From positions 1,054,001 through 1,118,000 of the forward strand of contig JBMNLN010000001.1 in the NCBI GenBank assembly GCA_050952725.1: a stretch of 64,000 nucleotides of DNA. Reading direction: 5' to 3'. Below, in pieces: positions 1 to 9,241 of the stretch (position 1 is its first letter; each line of letters opens with the position of its first letter). The position numbers and the translations under genes are program-made. The notes under the pieces are model-generated. The model had not been told where the DNA came from. It saw only the letters and a program-made list of their open reading frames with translations, and ran no database searches. The stretch is from JAQWCH01 sp050952725 (GTDB lineage: Bacteria > Bacillota_I > Bacilli_A > RFN20 > CAG-826).

Positions 1-5
1 ATTAT

Positions 6-43
6 AAAAAAAGGGAGTACTTCACCTTCCGCATGAGTATCCC
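6..43 (-). terminator. Rho-independent terminator after rsfS
   Basis: On the minus strand an 8-bp stem with one bulged base (arms at 36-43 and 13-21) is followed by seven T residues (6-12). It lies about 40 nt downstream of the rsfS stop and probably ends the yqeG-yqeH-nadD-rsfS transcript. Confidence 0.6.
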
Positions 44-79
44 TATGTATTTAATGACGATGAACTAATTTATAATTTA

Positions 80-451
80 TTAATTCAAATCTTCTTCCGC
101 CGGAACTTCCGTCTGATAAACTAACTTCGCATCGTGAAGCAATTCTTCTAAAGCGTAAGTGTTCCGCGCTTGCTTAGAGAAAATGTGCACGATAATCTCG
201 TAGGCATCCACGAGAATCCAATCTTTAGATTTGCCCCGACCTTCGACGTGGTGAATTGGATAGTTATTGACACTTGCCACTTTATCAACGGCTTCATAAA
301 GTGCGTTTAATTGTCGCGGGTTGTTCGCACTGACTAAAATGTAGTATTCCGCTAACGGGGTTTTGTTTTTGACATCATAGACGAGGAGAGCTTCCGCCTT
401 TTTATCCTCTAAGGCGGTAATCATCGTTTTGAGTTTTTTACTTAAGCGCAT
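80..451 (-). CDS. rsfS: Ribosomal silencing factor RsfS (Iojap family)
   Basis: A 123-residue protein of the RsfS/Iojap/DUF143 family, which binds ribosomal protein L14 on free 50S subunits and blocks subunit joining when nutrients are scarce. The central segment with KSKDWILVDAYEIIVHIF matches the family core (usual form: W-x-LxDxGDxxVHxF), and the size is normal. An SD (GGAG) sits six bases before the ATG. It starts 3 nt after nadD-yqeK, the same order as in Bacillus (nadD-yqeK-rsfS), so it is almost certainly co-transcribed. The usual downstream methyltransferase gene is not inside the window. Confidence 0.93.
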   Translation of the reverse strand: MRLSKKLKTMITALEDKKAEALLVYDVKNKTPLAEYYILVSANNPRQLNALYEAVDKVASVNNYPIHHVEGRGKSKDWILVDAYEIIVHIFSKQARNTYALEELLHDAKLVYQTEVPAEEDLN

Positions 452-454
452 TAT

Positions 455-1546
455 TTACTCCTTTAAATATTGTTGAAAACATGCTTGAGTTAAGGGATTG
501 TTCGTATCGACTTGTTTAAGAGCTAAAAATTCGCGATTAGCCGCTAATGTAGCGATAAATCCTCGATAGTAATCTTCAAGACAAACTTCAATTAAATCGG
601 AAGAATCAAAGCCACGAGTTGGTTCAATTTTATCAGCCGCATAAACGATCATCTGTAACGGCCGCAGATTAGCCGCGCCCGTATTGTGGGTTCTGATGGC
701 GAGGAGGACTTCTTCATCGGTAATCAAAAACTCTTCCTTCGCTAAATATTCTCCAATAAATTGGTGATAATTTTCTGGCTTGAGCCCCTGATAAGCTGGA
801 TAATGCGCTTGCATAATCGCTTTTTGTTCACGCAGAGGCATATTTTTCCCCAGATCATGTAAAAGTCCCGCTAAGTAGGCGCGTTCCTTATCTAAGTCAT
901 TGGCTTGAGCGATTAAATAGGCAAGCCGCGCGACGGTAAAGGAATGGGCTAATCTCTTCTTATCTAAAAACTTTTGTAGATGTTTGACATAGTAAAGTTG
1001 CTGTTTCTCGATGTAATTTAAGACATCTAACTCCGTATCCAGAGCTTGTCCTTTCCGAACCGCACTGGAACTGGCTTTGGAACTCGGTCCATTTAAGATG
1101 CGCATTCGATAATCTGCAATAATCTTCTCATCCAGCGGGATATCAGGGCGACTATAAACTAATAATTGCACTTTTGTTGCGATTTTTTCCGCATCTTTCC
1201 AACGGGGAAAGGCGGCGACTTGATCAGCACCTAAGAGCCAAAAAAAGGCATCATCAGGGAAAGTTTTTTGAAAATGATCAATCGTATCGATGGAATAATT
1301 GACTTCTTCTCCCTTGGTTTCGAGTTCATAGAGGCTGATTTTCGCCCAATCGTGAGGTTTTAAGTAACGTTTGAGCATTGCATAGCGATCTTCTTTGCTG
1401 GCCACTGGATTTTTCCACCGCGGTGTCTTGGCGGGAATAAAAATCACCTGATCAGCCTTAATCACTTGATAAGCGTACTCTGCCATCAAAAAATGCCCGT
1501 GATGAATCGGGTCAAAGGTTCCGCCAAAAAGGATGATCTTACCCAT
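455..1546 (-). CDS. nadD: Fused nicotinate-nucleotide adenylyltransferase / YqeK HD hydrolase
   Basis: A 363-residue two-domain protein. Residues 1 to about 190 are NadD, which adenylylates nicotinate mononucleotide in NAD synthesis; visible are the nucleotidyltransferase motif GGTFDPIHHGHF near the N-terminus and the SSSAVRKG loop of the second ATP site. Residues from about 190 on form a YqeK-type HD domain (HSFTVARLAYLIA, then LLHDLGKN), a family shown elsewhere to cleave diadenosine tetraphosphate symmetrically. In Bacillus these are two adjacent genes; here they are one reading frame with no stop, as is common in Mollicutes relatives. It sits between yqeH and rsfS. The start is the ATG after a GAGG about 11 bases upstream. 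Confidence 0.92.
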   Translation of the reverse strand: MGKIILFGGTFDPIHHGHFLMAEYAYQVIKADQVIFIPAKTPRWKNPVASKEDRYAMLKRYLKPHDWAKISLYELETKGEEVNYSIDTIDHFQKTFPDDAFFWLLGADQVAAFPRWKDAEKIATKVQLLVYSRPDIPLDEKIIADYRMRILNGPSSKASSSAVRKGQALDTELDVLNYIEKQQLYYVKHLQKFLDKKRLAHSFTVARLAYLIAQANDLDKERAYLAGLLHDLGKNMPLREQKAIMQAHYPAYQGLKPENYHQFIGEYLAKEEFLITDEEVLLAIRTHNTGAANLRPLQMIVYAADKIEPTRGFDSSDLIEVCLEDYYRGFIATLAANREFLALKQVDTNNPLTQACFQQYLKE

Positions 1547-1580
1547 TTAAAAACAAACCTCTTCTTCTTGGGAAAGAAGG

Positions 1581-1601
1581 AAAAACTCGCTTGGAAAGCG
1601 A
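1581..1601 (-). terminator. Weak terminator or attenuator between yqeH and nadD
   Basis: On the minus strand a 6-bp stem (TCGCTT/AAGCGA) with a three-base loop is followed by GTTTTT. It sits in the 110-nt gap between yqeH and nadD. The stem is short, so it may only partly terminate. Confidence 0.35.
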
Positions 1602-1656
1602 AGGAAACTCGTGAATTTTAAAATTGTAACTAAAATAGACTTCTTTCCTTTATCCA

Positions 1657-2787
1657 TTAAATTTTGCTCGTGTTGTGATAAATGCTTACGCCTTTGGGCA
1701 CATAGGCGCGTAACACTTGTTTCTCGCCTTTGAATGATATCCAGCCTAACCCCGTTAAGGCCACATCGCAAGCATCATCATAATCGACGCGAATTTCATA
1801 GACATCTAAATCGATATGGCTATTGATCTTCTTGGAAATCGGTTGGGTTTCATTACGGCGAATTAAGCGATCAAAAGTCGCATCAGCTTGCCGTAAATCG
1901 ACGCGGTGAATCTTGACATCATCGGCGACATAGACGGTAAAGCTCGTCCTTGGACCAGCGAGAAAATCAAACCGCGCAATCCCTCCAAAAATCAGCCCTT
2001 GTCCTGGTTTGAGATGATAGACGCGGGGAGTGACCGTCGAACGGGGAACAATCGCGCGAATCACCTCGCGTTCATTGGCCATCTGACCGATGATCGAGTT
2101 GCTAATTGATAATCCTGGGGTATCATAAATCGCCGAGCGATCATCAAGGGGGATTTCAATTACCTTCAAGGTGGTGTTTGGATAAAACGAGGTGGTGATA
2201 TAGAAGCGGCTCTCATTTTGGAAATTCTTTAATAACGTGTTGATCAATGAGGATTTACCACTGCTGACCGCTCCGATAAAGTAGACGGAGCGCCCATCGC
2301 GGAGTTCTTCAATGCTGGCTATTACTTCTTCGATGTTATAATTCTTCGTCGAGGAAGCTAAAACGATGCGTTCCGGCTTTAAATACGCTTGTTCACAGCG
2401 CTTAGCCACATAGTCGCGGATTTTATCTTGGGAGACATTCTCCGGTAAGAGATCGAGTTTATTGGCGACCACGACAATGCGATTATCGCGAATCGCATCG
2501 GTGACTTCCGACATAAAGGAAGTTTCGAAGTTAAAGACATCGACCACATAGACGATTAATGCTTGCGTGGCTTTAATCCGCGCGAGGATTTTGGTGAAGT
2601 CAGCATTAAAAATCGGCTCATTTAACGCATCATGTCCCGCGGCGTTTTTTTCAAAACACGCCTGACATAAGACGATTTCATGCCGGGCCAGTTGAAACTC
2701 GGTGATAAAACCGGGAGCATCCGGATCACTGGTTTGCAAAATTTCGCCACAACCATAGCAGCGTCGAACTTTTTTGACTTCACTCAT
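1657..2787 (-). CDS. yqeH: Circularly permuted ribosome-assembly GTPase YqeH
   Basis: YqeH/RqgH is a circularly permuted GTPase needed for 30S subunit biogenesis. An N-terminal zinc finger (CYGCGE then CQACF) is followed by the G motifs in permuted order: NKLD (G4), ASSTKN (G5), GAVSSGKSS (G1) and DTPG (G3). The C-terminal part is the conserved tail of the family. The frame is open further upstream to 2850, but the ATG at 2785-2787 is preferred because a strong GGAGGAAG lies six to seven bases before it; this leaves an 8-nt overlap with the end of yqeG, suggesting translational coupling. Confidence 0.93.
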   Translation of the reverse strand: MSEVKKVRRCYGCGEILQTSDPDAPGFITEFQLARHEIVLCQACFEKNAAGHDALNEPIFNADFTKILARIKATQALIVYVVDVFNFETSFMSEVTDAIRDNRIVVVANKLDLLPENVSQDKIRDYVAKRCEQAYLKPERIVLASSTKNYNIEEVIASIEELRDGRSVYFIGAVSSGKSSLINTLLKNFQNESRFYITTSFYPNTTLKVIEIPLDDRSAIYDTPGLSISNSIIGQMANEREVIRAIVPRSTVTPRVYHLKPGQGLIFGGIARFDFLAGPRTSFTVYVADDVKIHRVDLRQADATFDRLIRRNETQPISKKINSHIDLDVYEIRVDYDDACDVALTGLGWISFKGEKQVLRAYVPKGVSIYHNTSKI

Positions 2788-3307
2788 AGAACTTCCTCCA
2801 ACAAGGTAAACGGTCCTTTCGTCGTAGCAACGCCCGAATTGGGCGATCAAATAAGCGATTAATCTTGGTCGTCCATTGGTCTTCTTTGACGATTTTCTCC
2901 GTCAGTAAAACCGAGATTCCCGCATTTTTACTCGCTAGGACATCAGTCAACAACTGATCGCCGATGAGAAGAGTTTCCCGGGGATCGATTCCCTCGGTGC
3001 GAAAGAACTTCTTAAACTTGTAACCAAAGGGCTTGCGGGCACTAGAGAGAAACTTAACCCCTAAAACTGCCGCATAGGGGGCAACGCGTTTTTCGGTGTT
3101 ATTGGAGACGATGATCACCATGTAACCTGCTTTTTGCAGACTCCGTACTAAATGTAACGCGCGCTCACTTGGGACTTTAGCCCGAAAGGAATCTAAGGTG
3201 TTATCTAAATCAAGCACGAGCTTGCGATAACCACGTTGGGAATAAAAATCAATCGGGACCTCGTAAATACTCGACGCATAATAATGGGGGACGAACCTTT
3301 TACACAT
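2780..3307 (-). CDS. yqeG: YqeG family HAD-IIIA phosphatase
   Basis: A 175-residue HAD-superfamily phosphatase. The nucleophile motif is VLDLDNTLDS, the Ser/Thr motif is IIVSNN, and the acidic motif is LLIGDQLLTDV. The family travels with yqeH across Firmicutes; its substrate is not firmly known. An AGG precedes the ATG by six bases. It is the first gene of the minus-strand run yqeG-yqeH-nadD-rsfS and lies downstream of the parC terminator. Confidence 0.9.
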   Translation of the reverse strand: MCKRFVPHYYASSIYEVPIDFYSQRGYRKLVLDLDNTLDSFRAKVPSERALHLVRSLQKAGYMVIIVSNNTEKRVAPYAAVLGVKFLSSARKPFGYKFKKFFRTEGIDPRETLLIGDQLLTDVLASKNAGISVLLTEKIVKEDQWTTKINRLFDRPIRALLRRKDRLPCWRKFYE

Positions 3308-3329
3308 AATTTACCTATCTATACTATAT

Positions 3330-3399
3330 AAAAAAATACCGTTTAAATAAAGTGATATCTCGTGTTTTTTCTCGATTATAAACGATATTTAGACGGTAT
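3330..3399 (-). terminator. Terminator after parC
   Basis: A 14-bp inverted repeat with one mismatch (arms at 3386-3399 and 3336-3349), with a 36-nt loop, is followed on the minus strand by a run of seven T. It lies between the parC stop and yqeG. The long loop is unusual, but stem and T tract are clear. The loop itself contains a small TCG/CGA inverted repeat. Confidence 0.6.
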
Positions 3400-3433
3400 A
3401 AATGTCGGTTGGCGATATTATTGCTAATTTTAA

Positions 3434-6049
3434 TTAATCTCCCATCACATCGAAAATCGAAATTTGTTCAAACTCGGGAGTTTCTTCTTCGCTAATCTCT
3501 GGTTCAACGACTTTGCTCTCTTCGGTGATCACTGGCGGTTCATAACTCTTTAACGTCTCATCGACCGTCAGGAGTTTTTCAAAATAAACCCCTTCGATCA
3601 ATTCATTATCATCGAGTTGATCGATGTTTTTCTTCGCATATTTTTCCACCGGGGTCGGGCGTAGATCATCGATGACTAAAGGCAGAATATTATTGCTACT
3701 CAAAAGCAGATTGAGCCGGACATTTTCGGCCCGATGCTTGATCTTATCGAGGAAAATCATCTTTTGTGGATCGCTCTTGAAAGCTTTATAAACAAGTTGG
3801 ACACGGCCCATTCTCTCGGTAACTAAAAGATAGTTGATATCGATGACGCGGACGTGGCCTTTTTCCGTGACTAAAACGAGTTTGCCCCGTTCTTCAGGAT
3901 GATAGGCGAGCACTTCAACCATCTTCGTTTTCTTTAAGTTCTTTAAGGCGAGGACCCCACCGGCTTTTAAAGAAAGCGGCGTCAAGTCATTCTCATTAAA
4001 GTAGGAAGCGCGACCATCTTCCGCGACCACCAGCACGTTGCTATTGCCCGAAGTTAAGGTGGCATCGACCACTTCATCTCCTTTGGCAAGGCGCATACAA
4101 CTAATCGGCCGGTTATAGCGCGAGACGTTAAATTCCTCAAGCGGGGAGCGCTTAATCTTCCCTTGTGCAGTCAAGAAGACGACGAAGAGATCTTTCCGGA
4201 AAGTCGAAATTGCTAAAGCGCGGACGATCTTTTCTTCACCTTTTAGAGGAATCAGATAATTGATATGTTTCCCTTCATCTTTCCAACGACCATCGCCAAT
4301 TTGGAAGACGGGGATATATAAGTAGTTACCTAAGTTAGTAAAAGTTAGGATATAATCGGTGGTTTCGGCTTCGCCCATCGCAATCAGCAAGTCACCTTGC
4401 TTAACTCCTGGCAGCGCATTTTCACCACTGGAGCGGTAAGATTTTAACGACGAGCGCTTGATATAACCATCGCGCGTAATCGCCACCATCACCGTTTCTT
4501 TAGCGATTAAATCGCGCTTATCGATTTGGACGATTTCTAATTGATCTTCGATTAACGTGCGCCGCGCATCGCCATATTTGGCCACCAGGGCGCGTAAATC
4601 TTTAATAAGCACCCGTTCGAGTTTCTTTTCATCCTCTAAAATCGCTTTTAATTCGGCGATTTCATCATCGAGTTTGCTCTTTTCTTTCTCCAAGGTGGTG
4701 ATATCGGTATTAGTTAAGCGATAGAGCTGTAAACTGACAATCGCCTCAGCTTGTTCGGGGGTGACGCTGAAAGCAGCGATTAAATTATTCTTCGCATCGG
4801 CTTTGTCTTGACTGCTGCGGATTATCGCCACCACTTGATCGACGCGAGAAATCGCTAGCATCAGCCCTTCGACGATATGCAGACGAGCTTCACTCTTGCT
4901 TAGATCAAATTGTGAACGCCGGGTGATAATTTCTTTTTGATGAGCGATATAGGCATCGGCAAAACCAAGTAAAGTTAAGGTGCGCGGGCGCCCATCGACA
5001 ATGGCGACCATGTTCGCGGAATATCCAGTTCTTAATTGGGTCTTATTTAGTAGATATTCGAGGAGAATATTCTCATCGGCATCGATTTTTAAATCAACGG
5101 CGATCCGTAAACCTTCACGGTCGGATTCATCGCGGACTTCGAGCAGCCCATCGACATGCTTATTGCGGCACAAACCGTCGATCTCTTTGATGATTTGGGT
5201 TTTATTGACATTATAAGGAATTTCTTCGATGATAATTTGCTTTTGATCTTTGCTGATGTTAAACGAAGTCTTGGCTTCGACATCAACTCTTCCTCTACCA
5301 GTTTGATAAATATCATCTAATCCCGCGGAGCGATAGATGATGCCGCCCGTGGGAAAATCGGGTCCTTTGACAAAGCCGCGTAAATCGGCGACAGTGGCAT
5401 TTTTATGATTGATGCGATAAATAATCGCTTCCGCTACTTCAATGAAGTTATGGGGAGGGATTTCGGTCGCCATCCCCACGGCAATCCCCGAAGCCCCATT
5501 TAATAAGAGATTGGGGAATCGCGAAGGTAAAACCGTCGGTTCCAAGGCCGAATCATCAAAGGTCAACTGCATCTCCACCGTATCTTTTTCCAGATCGGTG
5601 ACTAACTCTTGGGCGAGTTCGGCTAATCGCGATTCGGTATAGCGATAAGCAGCTGGGCTATCACCATCAATAGAGCCATTATTCCCTTGGAAGTCGATTA
5701 AGGGATAACGCATCACCCAAGTTTGTGACATCCGCGCGAGAGCATCATAAATCGAAGAGTCACCATGGGGGTGATATTTCCCCATCACGGCACCGACGGT
5801 ATGGGCGCATTTCTTCGTTGGCTTATTAAAGGTATTCCCCTCTTCCGCCATCGCATAAATGATGCGTCGTTGCACAGGTTTTAGCCCATCGCGAACATCG
5901 GGAATCGCCCGGTTTTGAATTACCTCTTTCGCGTAAATCGCATAGCGATCACCCATGATGTCATCCATCGCTTCATGGACGATTTTTTCTTCGATGACGC
6001 GTGGTTTTTCTTCGACTTTTTTCTTGCGTTTGACAGGTTTTTTCGCCAT
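3434..6049 (-). CDS. parC: DNA topoisomerase IV subunit A
   Basis: An 871-residue type IIA topoisomerase A subunit. The breakage-reunion domain occupies roughly residues 30-500, with the quinolone-determining segment GKYHPHGDSSIYDAL and the catalytic Tyr in AAYRYTE. The C-terminal half holds degenerate beta-pinwheel blades (for example RDGYIKRSSL, TAQGKIKRSP, TEKGHVRVID). No canonical GyrA box is seen. It was assigned to ParC rather than GyrA because it follows parE by 2 nt and the pair is divergent from plsY, the Bacillus arrangement. The complex decatenates daughter chromosomes. The C-terminus is acidic. Confidence 0.92.
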   Translation of the reverse strand: MAKKPVKRKKKVEEKPRVIEEKIVHEAMDDIMGDRYAIYAKEVIQNRAIPDVRDGLKPVQRRIIYAMAEEGNTFNKPTKKCAHTVGAVMGKYHPHGDSSIYDALARMSQTWVMRYPLIDFQGNNGSIDGDSPAAYRYTESRLAELAQELVTDLEKDTVEMQLTFDDSALEPTVLPSRFPNLLLNGASGIAVGMATEIPPHNFIEVAEAIIYRINHKNATVADLRGFVKGPDFPTGGIIYRSAGLDDIYQTGRGRVDVEAKTSFNISKDQKQIIIEEIPYNVNKTQIIKEIDGLCRNKHVDGLLEVRDESDREGLRIAVDLKIDADENILLEYLLNKTQLRTGYSANMVAIVDGRPRTLTLLGFADAYIAHQKEIITRRSQFDLSKSEARLHIVEGLMLAISRVDQVVAIIRSSQDKADAKNNLIAAFSVTPEQAEAIVSLQLYRLTNTDITTLEKEKSKLDDEIAELKAILEDEKKLERVLIKDLRALVAKYGDARRTLIEDQLEIVQIDKRDLIAKETVMVAITRDGYIKRSSLKSYRSSGENALPGVKQGDLLIAMGEAETTDYILTFTNLGNYLYIPVFQIGDGRWKDEGKHINYLIPLKGEEKIVRALAISTFRKDLFVVFLTAQGKIKRSPLEEFNVSRYNRPISCMRLAKGDEVVDATLTSGNSNVLVVAEDGRASYFNENDLTPLSLKAGGVLALKNLKKTKMVEVLAYHPEERGKLVLVTEKGHVRVIDINYLLVTERMGRVQLVYKAFKSDPQKMIFLDKIKHRAENVRLNLLLSSNNILPLVIDDLRPTPVEKYAKKNIDQLDDNELIEGVYFEKLLTVDETLKSYEPPVITEESKVVEPEISEEETPEFEQISIFDVMGD

Positions 6050-6051
6050 GA

Positions 6052-8022
6052 TTACTGCACCTCTTCGATAAAGTGATCAACTGCATGGAAGTCGACATTC
6101 TCTTCAATCCATTTTCGGCGCACGGAGACATCTTTCCCCATTAAGATCGAAACCCGTTTTTCTACGAGTAAGGGATCTTCCACTCCGACGCGAATGAGCG
6201 TTCGCGTTTCGGGGTTCATCGTCGTCTCCCATAGTTGCTCCGCATTCATTTCTCCCAGCCCTTTATAACGGTTGATCCGATAGTTCGCCCCAATTTTAGC
6301 CTTTGCCACTTCTAAGCTTTGATCATCCCAAGCATATTCATAGACGATTTTCTTTTGCACTTCTTTATGCACCCGATAAAGGGGAGGAACGGCAATATAG
6401 ACATGACCCTTTTGTAAAAGTGGCTTCATGTAATGATAAAAGAAAGTTAACAGCAAAGTTTGGATATGGGCCCCATCAGTATCAGCATCGGTCATGATGA
6501 TGATTTTGCCATAGCGGATATCTTCAATGGCGAAGTCTTTACCGACGCCGGCCCCAATCGTATTGATCAAGGTGGCAAATTCTTCGTTTTTTAGCATTTT
6601 TTCCATCGTCACCGTATCGGTGTTAAGCGGCTTACCCCGAAGCGGTAAAATCGCCTGGAAAGTGCGATCACGACCACTGCGGGCCGTGCCCCCAGCGGAA
6701 TCTCCTTCGACGATAAAGAGTTCATTCCGCGCGTAGTCCTTACTTTGGGCCGGAGTTAATTTCCCCGAGAGGATATAATCATTTTTATTGTTCTTTTTAC
6801 TTCTTCGCGCATCTTCTTTGGCTTTCCGAGCGGCTTTTCTTGCGTTTTGGGCATCGATGCATTTGCGGACTAAAGTCACCGCAAATTCATGATTCTCGCG
6901 CAGATAGTAAGTTAGACGGTTGTAGATAAAAGTATTGACCGCCGCCATCGCTTCCGAGGTGCCAAGCTTGCCTTTGGTCTGACCTTCAAATTCGAGAATT
7001 TCTTCGGGAATGCGAAGGGAAATAATCGCCGTCAGACCTTCGCGAATATCGGTGCCATCGAGTTTTTCTTTGCTGCGCAAAAGGGAATTTTCCGTGGCGA
7101 AATCATTCACCGCTCGCGTCAATCCCATGCGAAAACCAGTTTCATGAGTTCCGCCATCGTGAGTGCGGACATTATTGACATAAGAGAGTACGGTTTCTTG
7201 ATAATCATCACTGCAATATTGCATGGCGATTTCCATTTGCATTACTTCTTTGGTCGCTGGGTTACTCGATTTATAGATATCTTCAAACGTGATGATATCG
7301 CTCATCGGGGTTTTATTTTGATTGATAATCCGGATATATTCCTTTAACCCATCTTCATAATAGAAGTCGGTTTCTAGTCCCGCGCGTTCATCTTTGACAA
7401 AAAAGTGGACTTTCTTTAATAAGAAGGCACTCTCTTGCAAGCGGTTGGTGATGGTATCCCATTTAAATTCTACTGTAGAGAAGATTTTTTGATCGGGTTT
7501 AAAGGTGACTAAAGTCCCATGGCGATTAGTTCTTCCGACTACTTCCAAAGGCTGGACGAGTTTTCCGCCATTTTCATAACGGAGATGATGGATTTTGCCA
7601 TCGCGGAAGACGGTGACATCGAGCCACTCGCTTAAAGCATTGGTCACCGCTGCCCCGACACCGTGAAGACCCGCACTCGTTTTATACGCACTCTCGGTGA
7701 ATTTACCACCCGAGTGTAAAGTGGAAAAAATTAATTGAACCGCTGGAATTCCTGTTTTTTTATGCATGCCAGTTGGAATGCCACGCCCTTCATCTTGAAT
7801 GGAGATCGAGCCATCTTTATGGATGGTGACACTAATGCGATCACCATAACCACTCATCGCCTCATCGACCGCATTATCGACAACTTCCCAAACTAAATGG
7901 TGAAGTCCCGTCGCGTTGGTCGAGCCGATATACATCGCTGGGCGTTTTCTCACCCCTTCAAGCCCCTCTAGGAGCTCAATGCTATCTTCAGTATACTCGT
8001 GTTGCATGACCTTTTTTTCCAT
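6052..8022 (-). CDS. parE: DNA topoisomerase IV subunit B
   Basis: A 656-residue GHKL ATPase subunit of topoisomerase IV. Visible are the ATP-binding segment VWEVVDNAVDEAM, GRGIP, the GLHGVGA loop, the TOPRIM Glu in VEGDSAGG and the metal-binding TDADTDGAH, and the C-terminal RYKGLGEMN. Length and motif order are normal for ParE/GyrB. The ATG at 8022 has a GGAG 11 bases upstream; an in-frame ATG at 8007 is a less likely start. It is the promoter-proximal gene of parE-parC. Confidence 0.93.
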   Translation of the reverse strand: MEKKVMQHEYTEDSIELLEGLEGVRKRPAMYIGSTNATGLHHLVWEVVDNAVDEAMSGYGDRISVTIHKDGSISIQDEGRGIPTGMHKKTGIPAVQLIFSTLHSGGKFTESAYKTSAGLHGVGAAVTNALSEWLDVTVFRDGKIHHLRYENGGKLVQPLEVVGRTNRHGTLVTFKPDQKIFSTVEFKWDTITNRLQESAFLLKKVHFFVKDERAGLETDFYYEDGLKEYIRIINQNKTPMSDIITFEDIYKSSNPATKEVMQMEIAMQYCSDDYQETVLSYVNNVRTHDGGTHETGFRMGLTRAVNDFATENSLLRSKEKLDGTDIREGLTAIISLRIPEEILEFEGQTKGKLGTSEAMAAVNTFIYNRLTYYLRENHEFAVTLVRKCIDAQNARKAARKAKEDARRSKKNNKNDYILSGKLTPAQSKDYARNELFIVEGDSAGGTARSGRDRTFQAILPLRGKPLNTDTVTMEKMLKNEEFATLINTIGAGVGKDFAIEDIRYGKIIIMTDADTDGAHIQTLLLTFFYHYMKPLLQKGHVYIAVPPLYRVHKEVQKKIVYEYAWDDQSLEVAKAKIGANYRINRYKGLGEMNAEQLWETTMNPETRTLIRVGVEDPLLVEKRVSILMGKDVSVRRKWIEENVDFHAVDHFIEEVQ

Positions 8023-8064
8023 CGCACTTACAACTCCTTTCGTTTTGGGGAAATAACCTTTATA

Positions 8065-8093
8065 ATTATAGCAATTATCGCTGGTTTATCATA
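8065..8093 (-). promoter_or_regulatory. Putative extended -10 promoter for parE-parC
   Basis: On the minus strand TGC-TATAAT (8065-8073) forms an extended -10 element about 40 nt upstream of parE. The hexamer 17 bases upstream (TATGAT, 8088-8093) is a poor -35, which is typical of extended -10 promoters. Confidence 0.45.
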
Positions 8094-8133
8094 CCATAAA
8101 TGTAGATAAGAACACTAGTAAAGGGTGAGAAAC

Positions 8134-8847
8134 ATGCAAATACTCTACGCAATCTTGACCATCATTCTCGCAGGCAGCATCGCCTATCTTTATGGCTCGC
8201 TTTCGAATGCTATCTTAATCGGTCGAATCTTTTATGATACGGACATCCGCGAACACGGCTCAAAAAATGCGGGCGGGACCAATGCGGGAAGAGTACTTGG
8301 AGCTAAAGCTGGCGCAGCCGTTATCATCCTTGATATCTTAAAGCCGATTATCGTTTTTTGGGGCCTATACGGCATCTTCAATTTCGCCGATTTTACCGCT
8401 TTTACTTATACTTGGGTGCCGCATGTGACCATTTTCTTAAGTCTATTCTTGCTTTCGGTCGGTCACTGCTGGCCAATCTTCTTTGGCTTTAAAGGTGGAA
8501 AAGCCGTCAGTGTCTTCTCCGGACTTTTGTTTGCGATTAACTGGCTCTTCAGTATTGCGGCTTTTATCATGTTTGGTCTGCTTCTGATTTGGAAGAAAAA
8601 AGTCTCGCTTTGTTCGATTGTCGTCTCCGCCACTTTTGCCCTTTTAAGCTGGTTCTATCTGATTCCACAATTAGAGGGCTTTGGCTTTTATCCGCTTCTA
8701 CAAACCTCGCCCTTATTTGGGGCAGTTGGCTATTTAGCCTATGCCATTCTCTTGACTATTACCGCGACCGAACTAATTTTCCGTCATCGCGGCAATATTC
8801 AAAGATTGCTCGCTGGAACCGAGCGCACAATTACCTGGATGAAATGA
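8134..8847 (+). CDS. plsY: Glycerol-3-phosphate acyltransferase PlsY
   Basis: An integral membrane enzyme that transfers acyl from acyl-phosphate to glycerol 3-phosphate, the first step of phospholipid synthesis. Conserved motifs are visible: GSLSNAILIGR near the N-terminus, the glycerol-phosphate loop GSKNAGGTNAGR, and GFKGGKAV. Five or so hydrophobic segments are seen. A GTG three codons upstream (8125) could also start the frame, but the ATG at 8134 has the better-placed AAGGGTGAG. It is divergent from parE, as in Bacillus subtilis where plsY neighbours parEC. Confidence 0.94.
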   Translation: MQILYAILTIILAGSIAYLYGSLSNAILIGRIFYDTDIREHGSKNAGGTNAGRVLGAKAGAAVIILDILKPIIVFWGLYGIFNFADFTAFTYTWVPHVTIFLSLFLLSVGHCWPIFFGFKGGKAVSVFSGLLFAINWLFSIAAFIMFGLLLIWKKKVSLCSIVVSATFALLSWFYLIPQLEGFGFYPLLQTSPLFGAVGYLAYAILLTITATELIFRHRGNIQRLLAGTERTITWMK

Positions 8848-8892
8848 TTTAGTAATAAATTAGTAGTTTTTAAGTAGTGTTGATAACTGGTT

Positions 8893-8928
8893 CCCCGATG
8901 AAAAAATATAATGATAATCGGGGTTTTT
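8893..8928 (+). terminator. Terminator after plsY
   Basis: CCCCGAT (8893-8899) pairs with ATCGGGG (8917-8923), followed by five T on the plus strand, 45 nt after the plsY stop. Confidence 0.75.
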
Positions 8929-8935
8929 CATTGAC

Positions 8936-8964
8936 AAAACAAAAGAGCATCCGTTGAGATGCTC
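8936..8964 (-). terminator. Terminator after yneF
   Basis: GAGCATC (8945-8951) pairs with GATGCTC (8958-8964) around a 6-nt loop. On the minus strand the stem is followed by TTTTGTTTTG. It ends the efp-yneF transcript and faces the plsY terminator. Confidence 0.75.
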
Positions 8965-8987
8965 TTCTATTATTGTGATTACCAATC

Positions 8988-9227
8988 CTAGCGATTGCTG
9001 TTTTTGATGCTGTTCATCACCGCGCGAATTTGCGCTTCGGAAGGTTTTCTTCCCATCGACATAAACATCGCGCGAATCATCTGTTCATTAATCGGAGGGT
9101 TCTTCTCCAATTGCTTCATGATAATCTTTCTTCCAATAAAGAAGCCCGCGACCGCGCCGGCAACTAGGGCTAAGACAATCCAGCCAACTAAAGCAATAGG
9201 GGCTAAATCAACAAAAATTCTCAACAT
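8988..9227 (-). CDS. yneF: UPF0154 membrane protein (YneF family)
   Basis: A 79-residue small membrane protein with one N-terminal transmembrane helix (about residues 10-32: IALVGWIVLALVAGAVAGFF) followed by a basic linker and the conserved UPF0154 tail, including NPPINEQMIRAMF and the segment MGRKPSEAQI. Function unknown; the family is widespread in Firmicutes and Mollicutes. It follows efp by 14 nt and is likely co-transcribed. Confidence 0.85.
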   Translation of the reverse strand: MLRIFVDLAPIALVGWIVLALVAGAVAGFFIGRKIIMKQLEKNPPINEQMIRAMFMSMGRKPSEAQIRAVMNSIKNSNR

Positions 9228-9241
9228 GTTATGCTCCTCCC

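Noticed and set aside
1547..1771. 74-codon frame between yqeH and nadD
   Set aside because: Overlaps the end of yqeH in another frame, no family similarity and no SD.
3434..8022. GyrA/GyrB instead of ParC/ParE
   Set aside because: No GyrA box seen, and the plsY neighbourhood and parE-parC order fit topoisomerase IV.
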